Shown here: positions 18,961 through 25,839 of the stretch, piece after piece
Layout of the letters: the number at the start of each line of letters is the position of its first letter
Numbering within the stretch: the first letter of the stretch is position 1
Assembly (NCBI GenBank): GCA_021201865.1
Contig: JAJQEE010000162.1
Coordinates: forward strand, 1-47,651
Length of the DNA: 47,651 nt
Reading direction: 5' to 3'
DNA from: Tannerellaceae bacterium
Lineage (GTDB): Bacteria > Bacteroidota > Bacteroidia > Bacteroidales > Tannerellaceae
Program-made: the position numbers and the translations under genes
The notes under the pieces: model-generated
Databases searched by the model: none
What the model saw: only the letters and a program-made list of their open reading frames with translations
Told to the model about the DNA's origin: nothing

Positions 18961-19944
18961 ATGTTTACAGTGAAAAGAGAGGTCCGGCCCTATGGGCGGA
19001 AATATCTCCGGAAGAAGGAGATCGGCCTGGTTGGACTGACTGAAGAATTGGTCAGTCAGCTACAAAGAGATGGGCGATACCGGACGGCACGTGCCTATGG
19101 TTCAGTGTTGCGGAGTGTGCTGGGTTTTTTTAATGAAGAGGATCTTCCCATGAGGCTTCTTTCCGGGGAATTTCTCCGGAGATACGAAGAATATATGCTT
19201 TTGAAGGGACTTAGGATGAATACAGTGTCTTTTTATATGCGTAACCTGCGTGCCATTTATAATAAAGGGGTACAATTGGGAAAAGTGAATCCGGTTTCAG
19301 AAAACCTCTTTGCTAAGGTGTATACAGGAATTCATATAACTCCCAAACGCTCAGCCCGGGAAGAAGATATTGCAAAGGTGGTGGGATGGCTGGCAAACCA
19401 GGCTGAGAACCCGATTTTACCGGAAGCCCGTCCGCTTATCTTCAGTAGTTATTATTTTCTCTTTTGTTTTTACGCGAGGGGAATGTCCTATGTGGATATG
19501 GCTTATTTAAAGAAAACCGATATCCGGGAAGGCCGGATCTGTTACCGGCGTCGCAAAACCGGGCAACTACTGGAACTGAAACTAACTCCGGAGATTAAAA
19601 GTATCCTGTCCTTCTTTAATAAATATGTCCGGGATTCGATTTATCTCTTTCCGGTTGTCTGCCGGGACGGAAGGGAACAGTTGCCATATGAAAGTGGATT
19701 GAGACTGCAAAATCAGCGCCTGAAAAAACTTTCGGAGAAGATCGGATTGTCCACGTCATTGACTACGCATGTCGCCCGTCATACCTGGGCCACAATTGCC
19801 AAAAAAGAAAACATCCCTATCTCAGTCATCAGTGAAAGTCTGGGACATAGAAGCGAAAAAACCACTTCTATCTATCTGGGTTCTTTTGACAGGCAGGTCC
19901 TGGACCGGGCAAATCGTAAAGTCGCTTATTCGATAAAAAAGTAG
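18961..19944 (+). CDS. Tyrosine recombinase of pilus locus 2 (predicted DNA invertase)
   Basis: Paralogue of the recombinase at 8821. The 327-residue protein has the same catalytic set at the same positions: Arg173, Lys199, His270, Arg273, His296 and Tyr305. The catalytic domain is nearly the same as in locus 1, whereas residues 5-25 and 145-160 vary. It ends 65 bases before a 37-bp inverted repeat enclosing an araC gene. Both enzymes face almost identical sites, so cross-action is possible; whether each acts only on its own segment cannot be read from the sequence. Confidence 0.93.
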   Translation: MFTVKREVRPYGRKYLRKKEIGLVGLTEELVSQLQRDGRYRTARAYGSVLRSVLGFFNEEDLPMRLLSGEFLRRYEEYMLLKGLRMNTVSFYMRNLRAIYNKGVQLGKVNPVSENLFAKVYTGIHITPKRSAREEDIAKVVGWLANQAENPILPEARPLIFSSYYFLFCFYARGMSYVDMAYLKKTDIREGRICYRRRKTGQLLELKLTPEIKSILSFFNKYVRDSIYLFPVVCRDGREQLPYESGLRLQNQRLKKLSEKIGLSTSLTTHVARHTWATIAKKENIPISVISESLGHRSEKTTSIYLGSFDRQVLDRANRKVAYSIKK

Positions 19945-19975
19945 GCTGAAAAAAGCATTCATTTGACAAAAACTC

Positions 19976-19983
19976 TATATTTG
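19976..19983 (+). promoter_or_regulatory. Outside promoter-like box, locus 2
   Basis: TATATTTG in the same CAAAAACTC context as locus 1, directed into the invertible segment. Followed by GGTTAACTAT and then the inverted repeat. Confidence 0.5.
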
Positions 19984-20009
19984 TATTATTCCAGGTTAAC
20001 TATCAATCA

Positions 20010-20046
20010 TTCTGTCACTTCTTAAGTGACGGAAAGCAAAGAAAAA
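20010..20046 (+). repeat. Left inverted repeat of invertible segment 2
   Basis: A 37-bp sequence perfectly inverted at 20998-21034. It starts with the dyad site GTCACTT-CTT-AAGTGAC, which differs from locus 1 by one central base (CTT instead of CCT), and extends inwards beyond it. Confidence 0.93.
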
Positions 20047-20063
20047 GTTCACAAAATCTGCTG

Positions 20064-20071
20064 CAAATATA
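20064..20071 (-). promoter_or_regulatory. Inside promoter-like box, segment 2
   Basis: Minus-strand TATATTTG in the same ACACGG...CAGCAGATTTT context as 9926-9933. It now points towards the recombinase gene, away from the pilus operon. Confidence 0.5.
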
Positions 20072-20114
20072 CCGTGTAAAAAGAGTCACTACTTCCGAAA
20101 ACCAGTATATTATT

Positions 20115-20932
20115 TCATAATTCACTTCTTTTTCTAATCTGACTCGGGGTGATTCCTAAATGTTTTTTACAAAAATCGGTCATGTGGGAAAGAGTAGCAA
20201 ACCCGCATTTATCCGCAACAACACTTAAAGGCAGCGAAGAGGAGGAAATCTCCTGATACACGAGCGCTGTTTTTCTTTTGATCATCCATCTGCCGGGTGA
20301 AATCCCGAACACCCGGTTAAATTTATTTTCAAAACTTTTCAGGCTCATATGTGCTTCCCTTGCCAGTTCTTTGGCAGTCTTAAGCCGGGGATAATTGTCT
20401 TCAATGAACCGGACAAAATACTCTTCTCTTTTCAGTACCGGATAAAAAAGACCTGCAAGCTCCTTCTTTGTGTATGAGTGACTTAGGAGATGGAATAATT
20501 CAAGTATTTTCATTCTTAGCAACGAGGGTGGAAGCCGGCATTCATTAAATAAAGCATGTAAGTGCCGGGCATATTCCCAGAGAAGCGGATTCATTTCAAC
20601 CGGATTGAAAGAGGATATAAAAGATTTCTTTTCTTCAATCAAACCAGGGAAAAAAACTTTTCACAGAGCGCCAGGCAATCAGGGATGAAAAGCCGGAAAC
20701 AATAGCAGGTCTGTTCGCTGATAAGAATGCATGACTCTCCCCGGGACAGGAAAAATACCTGTCCGAATTGTATAACTTTCTTCTGGGTCTTTCCCCTGAA
20801 GAGAGAAAGGGATCCTTTTTTCAATATCCAAAGTTCATACAGGGAAGGTTCAAAAGAAAAATTCTCCCCTTTATTCAGATAAAACCTCTCTAAAGAGAGC
20901 TTCTCTTCGCTGAAAACATCATGTAAAAGCAT
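20115..20932 (-). CDS. AraC-family regulator of pilus locus 2 (frame broken at a T-run)
   Basis: Paralogue of the regulator at 9978. The N-terminal frame from ATG 20932 has the cupin-like part (ELWILKKGSLSLFRGKTQKK, GQVFFLSRGESCIL) and stops at LCEKFFSLV. The C-terminal frame, starting after the stop, has the AraC DNA-binding domain (FVRFIEDNYPRLKTAKELAR, ADKCGFATLSHMTDFCKKHL, GITPSQIRKRSEL). The break is a run of seven T on the coding strand (20650-20656), at the same point as in locus 1, where there are six. Five T would give an open 271-residue gene in both. Real slippage or an assembly error cannot be told apart here. It points away from the pilus operon. Confidence 0.83.
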
Positions 20933-20997
20933 TTAACAAACTCTTTTTTAGTTATAGTTGCTGGTTAACTATTTTATGTACAGTGGATTAGTCTCTT

Positions 20998-21034
20998 TTT
21001 TTCTTTGCTTTCCGTCACTTAAGAAGTGACAGAA
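20998..21034 (-). repeat. Right inverted repeat of invertible segment 2
   Basis: Exact reverse complement of 20010-20046, 63 bases before the start codon of the first pilus gene of locus 2. Confidence 0.93.
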
Positions 21035-21065
21035 GGAAAAATAAGTTTAGGAGTTCAGGAGAGAA

Positions 21066-21081
21066 GATAAAGTAACCCTTA
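21066..21081 (+). promoter_or_regulatory. Conserved leader motif before DUF3575 gene 2
   Basis: GATAAAGTAACCCTTA, the counterpart of 10937-10951. A TAAGTTTA at about 21043 resembles a -7 box with one mismatch but is not kept in locus 1. Confidence 0.35.
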
Positions 21082-21097
21082 CATAGAATAAGTATAT

Positions 21098-21687
21098 ATG
21101 AACATACGAAAGTCCTTAGTCCTGTACGTCTTTGCCCTTTTTTTAATCACTTGATGTGGAGCCAGGAAGTTCTCTATGAATCAGGATCTCCCCAATTCGG
21201 TGGAAAGGTAAATATTTTATCCTATGCCTCTACCACATTAAGTGTGGGTGGGGAAATGAAATTATCAGACCGTACATCCATCGATCTGTCCCTTCTCTAT
21301 AACCCATGGAGTTTCAAAGACAATAACAAGATGAAACACATACTCGTCCAACCTGAATTCCGCTATTGGTTGTGCGAAACCTTCCATGGCGCCTTCGCCG
21401 GGGGACATTTCCATTATGGTAAATATAATGTAGGCGGGATCGGGTTGAGTGACTATATGAAAGAACATCGTTTTGAAGGATGGCTGGTTGGAGGAGGAGT
21501 CTCCTACGGTTACCACTGGATCCTGTCCGGACGGCTGTCACTGGAAGCCACCCTTGGAGTCGGTTACACCTATCTCGACTACGGAGTCTATCCCTGCGAG
21601 AAATGTGCGGAAAAGATCAAAGATAAGACTACCGGTTTCTTCGGACCTACCCGCTTGGGAGTCTCCCTTATTTACACGATTAAATAA
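21098..21687 (+). CDS. DUF3575 family protein, pilus locus 2 (frame broken at a T-run)
   Basis: First gene of pilus operon 2 and paralogue of 10965-11557. ATG 21098 opens MNIRKSLVLYVFALFLIT and stops at once; a run of seven T (21138-21144) is the likely cause, since eight T would give FFNHLMWSQEVLYESG and a 196-residue protein. The rest, from MWSQEVLYESG to LGVSLIYTIK, is well kept and has barrel-like patterns (FHYGKYNVGGIGLSDYM, YGYHWILSGRLSLEA) and two close cysteines in YPCEKCAEK, also present in locus 1. The signal peptide is therefore split from the mature part as written. The stop overlaps the next start by one base. Confidence 0.82.
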
Positions 21688-23160
21688 TGAATTCCATGAA
21701 TACAAAATTACAACTCCTGTTTTTCCTTTTCTCCCTGCTGGTTTCCACCACAGGAAACGGCCAGCGTTCCCCTCACATATTCCATGATGTGAAAGTAGAG
21801 GACCGGGGTGAAACCTATGCGGTAGAGTTCCGTTTACCTCTGCATAAAAAGAGTGTCGGTAGTGTGGAAAGTATCTTCCTGTTACCTGTACTGGAAGGTG
21901 ATGGCCACCGCCGGGAACTACCCTATATCCGCCTCGACGGTAAAGGAAGGTGCAAAGCCATGAAACGGGTAGGAGGAAATGAAGGGTATGGGAATGATCC
22001 TATAACTGAAGCATATATAACACATGAGTTCCCGGCTTCCATAGGACAGACAGTAAACTACCGGATGGAAGTCCCCTTTGAAGAATGGATGGAGCAGGCC
22101 AGCCTCGTCATCCATGAAGAGACCTACGGCTGTGCCGGTAAACGAAAGGGAATGCTCCACACCCTCTACCGTCCCCGGCCAGAAGCAGCTCCGGTTACGC
22201 GGAAAAAGCAGATAGAAGATATCCTGCCTCAGGTATCGTACGTAGCACCCCGTTTAGAGCAGAAACATCGCTCCGAAAGTGGAAGTGCCTACTTAGATTT
22301 CCCTCAGGGGGCAATCCGTGATTCAGCCGGCATTCCGAAATAACCGCCGGGAACTGCAACGGATCGAAGAAACCATAGAAAAGACACGGCAGGACCGTAA
22401 CCTGGAGATCATAGGTGTAACCATAGCCGGATATGCCTCACCCGAAGGCAGCTATAAGTCTAATGAACGGCTTTCCTGGGAGCGTGCACAGGCATCAAGA
22501 AACTACCTGCAAAGGAACAGTGGATTGTCGTCCCGGCTGTTTGATGTTCTACCCGGAGGAGAAGACTGGCAGATGTTGCGTGAACTGGTAGAAGACAGCC
22601 ATCTGCCGGACAGTCACCAAATCCTTTCCATCATAGACAGCCGTGACAATTACGACCGGAAAGAAGCGAGACTAAAAGGAACAGACAGCTACGAAATCCT
22701 GCTCACAGACTTTTATCCTGCCCTACGGAGAGTAGACTACCGGATCGAGTATCGTGTACGGGACTTCAACGTATCGGAGTCACACGACATGCTGACCCGT
22801 AACCCGGATCATCTGAGCCCTTACGAACTCTATGAAGTCGCAGGACGCTACGAAAAAGAATCCGATAAATGGAACGAGATCATCGAACTCACCGTGAAGC
22901 TCCACCCCGGTGATGAAGTTGCCAACATCAACGCTGCCGGAGTCCTGTTGAACCGTGGTGACCTGGTAGCTGCAAAGATCTGTCTGGATAAAGTCAGCGA
23001 CCTGCCCGGAGCCTGGAATAACCTGGGCGTTTACCACCTCTATAAAGGTGACCTGCAGAAAGCAACCGAATATTTCACCAAAGCCATGGTTGCGGGCGTA
23101 CCGGAAGCCGCCTGGAACATGGACATCCGCCGGCAAATGGAACTCTATATTGAAAAATGA
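21687..23160 (+). CDS. DUF3868/OmpA-like pilus-associated protein, locus 2 (frame broken at a G-run)
   Basis: Paralogue of 11554-13032. The N-terminal frame holds the signal peptide and DUF3868 part to LDFPQG; the C-terminal frame resumes at IQPAFRNNRRELQ and carries the OmpA-like motif (IAGYASPEGSYKSNERLS) and TPR end. The join is a run of five G (22307-22311); four G would restore LDFPQGQSVIQPAF and a 490-residue protein. As written, the outer part and the peptidoglycan-binding part are separated. The base composition is somewhat richer in GC than in locus 1, mostly at third codon positions. Confidence 0.84.
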
Positions 23161-23231
23161 TCTGTAACTGGGCACTCCGTGATGCCCGTAACGCATCCCC
23201 GGCCTCTCTCGAGAGGGAAGAAATCGTGTCT

Positions 23232-23327
23232 CTGCATTTAACCCATCATATAAAACTGTGTATTAATTAAGTTCTCTGGAGAGTAGAGAACAAATTACTA
23301 ACTAATTATTAATTAAAATTTAAATCA
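23232..23327 (+). promoter_or_regulatory. Conserved leader of pilin gene 2
   Basis: Shares a 29-base block near its start and an identical 34-base AT-rich block (23294-23327) with the leader at 13062-13157. A small stem, GTTCTCT with AGAGAAC, lies between the blocks. Confidence 0.55.
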
Positions 23328-23330
23328 AGT

Positions 23331-24635
23331 ATGGAAATGAAAAAAGTTTTTACAGCTTTTCTTGCCCTGAGCGTCGGTTTGGTGAGTTGTAACAAATCAG
23401 ACGATCTCATCGGAGGAGGTTCTGACAGTGGAGAAACGAAAGTTGTAGCCCTGAGTGTGTCCAACCAAACCATCACCAAAGCGATGGCAGATGGCATAGA
23501 AGCCGATCATGAAGTAGGCTTCGAAGGTGAATACATTGTGTTTACAGATGCAGGTGACCGCATTACCGATGTATTCTATCTGACCAATGATAACACCGAT
23601 CCGGGTATCGCTACTCCGGCAGATACATTGGATAAAACAGATGCTACGCTGAACGCCATCCTGATTGAAGATCTGGAAGATAACTATTTCTTCCGGGTGA
23701 ATGGAGACGCGGCCCATGTGCATGTATTCGGTAACACAAAGACCCATAGCCTGGTATTCACACCCACAGCGAACGGTCCGATTGATACCTATCTGAACAA
23801 CTTTGCTGTAACAGCCAAAGGGTTGGCAGACGCAAAGGGAACCGTTACCAACGTGCCTTTGTATGGGGTAGGAACCATCCAGAATTATTCCGACGGACCG
23901 GGTAGCTTCAGCGACCAGTTCTCCGGAGAAGTAGAAAAGATTGCGCAGGTGGTAATCAAACCCATTGCTTCCCGTCTGGAACTGGCTAAAATGACAGCTG
24001 TTCCTTACGTAGATGGTAGTGATACTTACACCATCACCAAGTATGATCTGGATGCGATCTTCCTGAATTACTTCCACACCGGAATGGCTTACAATGGAAA
24101 GCAAATTAGCAGTACCGGATTCCTGGCCTTCAACTCGATGGATGATTTTGAAGAAGATGGCAGTTCAACAAACCCATGGTATAGCTTCGGAAACAGAAAT
24201 CTGTTCCATGACTATAGCAACATTGCAAACTATACCCATCCTTCAACCATTCCTAATTATACCGCTTCTCCAGGAGCAACAGCCGTATGGGCCTACAATA
24301 TGTTCCAGGCACAAACTCCGGCCGGTAAAGAACCACAGGATGCCCTTCCACACATCGTGTTGAAGTTCAAGAATGTGGAAGTGAGTAAAAACGGTACTCC
24401 GGTAAGCGATTTCGATCAGGAATACTACTACATCACTGTTCGCCGCTATATGGAAAAAGGAACTACCAATTATGTATCTGCATTTGATGGTGGATATGTT
24501 TACCATATCGATGACCTTGAGTTCAGCTCTGAAAACCTGAAAGAAGTACCCGAGTGGAGAGAACCGATCGTAGCCGAAGTCATGTTCAAAGTTATGAAAT
24601 GGCAGGTTCAATCCGTAGAGGTTGATCTGGATTAA
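23331..24635 (+). CDS. Mfa1-type major pilin, locus 2
   Basis: Predicted shaft subunit of the second pilus, a 434-residue lipoprotein precursor with lipobox SVGLVSC (Cys20) and then NKSDD. It is intact. The N-terminal part SVSNQTITKAMADGIEADHE and the C-terminal part KEVPEWREPIVAEVMFKVM are shared with locus 1, whereas the middle varies by insertions and substitutions, as expected for surface-exposed pilin. In Mfa1/FimA pilins the N-terminal strand is removed by an Arg-specific protease and replaced by the next subunit's donor strand; which protease would act here is unknown. Confidence 0.88.
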   Translation: MEMKKVFTAFLALSVGLVSCNKSDDLIGGGSDSGETKVVALSVSNQTITKAMADGIEADHEVGFEGEYIVFTDAGDRITDVFYLTNDNTDPGIATPADTLDKTDATLNAILIEDLEDNYFFRVNGDAAHVHVFGNTKTHSLVFTPTANGPIDTYLNNFAVTAKGLADAKGTVTNVPLYGVGTIQNYSDGPGSFSDQFSGEVEKIAQVVIKPIASRLELAKMTAVPYVDGSDTYTITKYDLDAIFLNYFHTGMAYNGKQISSTGFLAFNSMDDFEEDGSSTNPWYSFGNRNLFHDYSNIANYTHPSTIPNYTASPGATAVWAYNMFQAQTPAGKEPQDALPHIVLKFKNVEVSKNGTPVSDFDQEYYYITVRRYMEKGTTNYVSAFDGGYVYHIDDLEFSSENLKEVPEWREPIVAEVMFKVMKWQVQSVEVDLD

Positions 24636-24647
24636 TTTTTCAAGTAG

Positions 24648-24742
24648 TCAAAGGAGGCAGAGAAGTGAAAGCGGTTAAGTAGTCCGAAGATCTGGCTGAC
24701 TGATTCACTTCTGAGGAGCGAAGTGACGACTGCCTCCTTTGA
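24648..24742 (+). terminator. Hairpin between pilin and anchor genes, locus 2
   Basis: A perfect 13-bp stem (24648-24660 with 24730-24742) encloses a perfect 9-bp stem (24661-24669 with 24704-24712); the stem is followed by a T-rich stretch. The bases 24705-24711 can instead pair with 24720-24726, so two exclusive folds exist. Likely a partial terminator or mRNA stabiliser that sets pilin to anchor ratio. The sequence is unlike the hairpin of locus 1, though placed alike. Confidence 0.6.
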
Positions 24743-24797
24743 ATTTCTTTACTTATTCAATTACTGAGAAAAACAAACCGTTTAAAGAAAAACAGAT

Positions 24798-25742
24798 ATG
24801 AAAATGGTAAGGTTACTCACAGGAATCATATTTCTGTCTGTGATGGGCAGCTGTCTGGAAGAAGATATGAGTGGCTGTGACGCAGGAAATGGAGAAGGAT
24901 TACTGATTCATTTTGCCTACACGAATGAGAAAGGGATCGATGAATTCTCCTCCCGGATCGATAAGGTGGATCTTTTCGTTTTTGATGAAGGAGGATATTA
25001 CCTTTCCAATCACAGTTATAATGCCCGTAAACTTACTGAATTCCAGGGAGCGGATAATTTGAACCTGGAACCTGGAACTTATCATATCATCTGCTGGGGG
25101 AATGTATATGGAAATGATATTCTTCCCGAGCTTAGTGAAGGAATGATGCCTCATATCGCGAAGATTACCTACACAGAAACTGCCCAGGGAGGAGATAGCC
25201 TCTATTATGCACCCCGTAAGAACACCACCACAATGAATGACCTGCCCCTTTATCAGGTAACCGTGCCGGAGAAAGGGAAAGAGGAGGTAACCCTGGATTT
25301 TATGACTGCCTATTACGGCCTGAATGTCTATGTAAAAGGGTTAAGAGATTATATAGGCAGCTACAATCAAAACCCCTATATTGAAGTAACCGGACTACCG
25401 GAAAACTACGATTTTCATCTGAGGCTGGGGGAGTATACCCAATCCTTTAGCCGGATTACCCAGAGTATAAATATTGACGGACAGAATTATGCCCATAGTG
25501 CTTTTCTGACCCGTTACATAGAAGAAGAGAATCCTGTCCGTATCCATGTGATCCGGTCGACAACCCAGGAGATCGCCCACACAGTCAACCTGCAGGAGAT
25601 CCTCCGGGCAAACAATTATTACCTGAAGATCGGTGAATACGCAGACATCAATGTCTATATCGAATTCCTTTCCGACGGTAGCGTAGAAGTATCCCTGAAG
25701 ATCACCGGCTGGAACAATACCGGTGTCTCCCCCGGATATTGA
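24798..25742 (+). CDS. FimB/Mfa2-family pilus anchor lipoprotein, locus 2
   Basis: Paralogue of 14633-15577, 314 residues, lipobox SVMGSC (Cys19) followed by LEEDMSGC. The same Mfa2 core is present: LLIHFAYTNEKGIDEFSSRI, VDLFVFDEGGYYLSNHSYNA and LEPGTYHIICWGN. The C-terminal half (GLNVYVKGLRDYIGSYNQNP, VSLKITGWNNTGVSPGY) is nearly the same in both copies, so the anchors might be interchangeable between the two pili. Intact. Confidence 0.9.
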   Translation: MKMVRLLTGIIFLSVMGSCLEEDMSGCDAGNGEGLLIHFAYTNEKGIDEFSSRIDKVDLFVFDEGGYYLSNHSYNARKLTEFQGADNLNLEPGTYHIICWGNVYGNDILPELSEGMMPHIAKITYTETAQGGDSLYYAPRKNTTTMNDLPLYQVTVPEKGKEEVTLDFMTAYYGLNVYVKGLRDYIGSYNQNPYIEVTGLPENYDFHLRLGEYTQSFSRITQSINIDGQNYAHSAFLTRYIEEENPVRIHVIRSTTQEIAHTVNLQEILRANNYYLKIGEYADINVYIEFLSDGSVEVSLKITGWNNTGVSPGY

Positions 25743-25745
25743 ACC

Positions 25746-25830
25746 AATTGAAAATTGAAAATGAAATGGGATTCATTCTTCCCTGTCCATGATCAACCGG
25801 ACATTTATTTTCAATTATCCATTTTCAATT
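25746..25830 (+). repeat. AT-rich inverted repeats between anchor and tip genes, locus 2
   Basis: AATTGAAAAT copies in 25746-25769 face ATTTTCAATT copies in 25804-25830, allowing several alternative stems in the 97-base spacer. Nothing alike is seen in the spacer of locus 1 (15578-15658). Function unknown. Confidence 0.4.
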
Positions 25831-25839
25831 TAAATAATT

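Larger units (their letters stand above)
20010..21034. mobile_element. Invertible DNA segment 2 carrying araC
   Basis: About 1,025 bp between perfect 37-bp inverted repeats, next to recombinase 2. It has the same contents as segment 1: an araC gene on the minus strand and a minus-strand TATATTTG box at the left end. The present orientation is the same as in segment 1. Inversion would place the box at about 20973-20980 facing the pilus genes of locus 2. Confidence 0.85.

Noticed and set aside
19963-19983. TTGACA followed by TATATT as a sigma-70 type promoter before segment 2
   Set aside because: The spacing is only 7 bases, far from the usual 17, and locus 1 has TTGGCA instead. The Bacteroidetes TAnnTTTG reading fits better.
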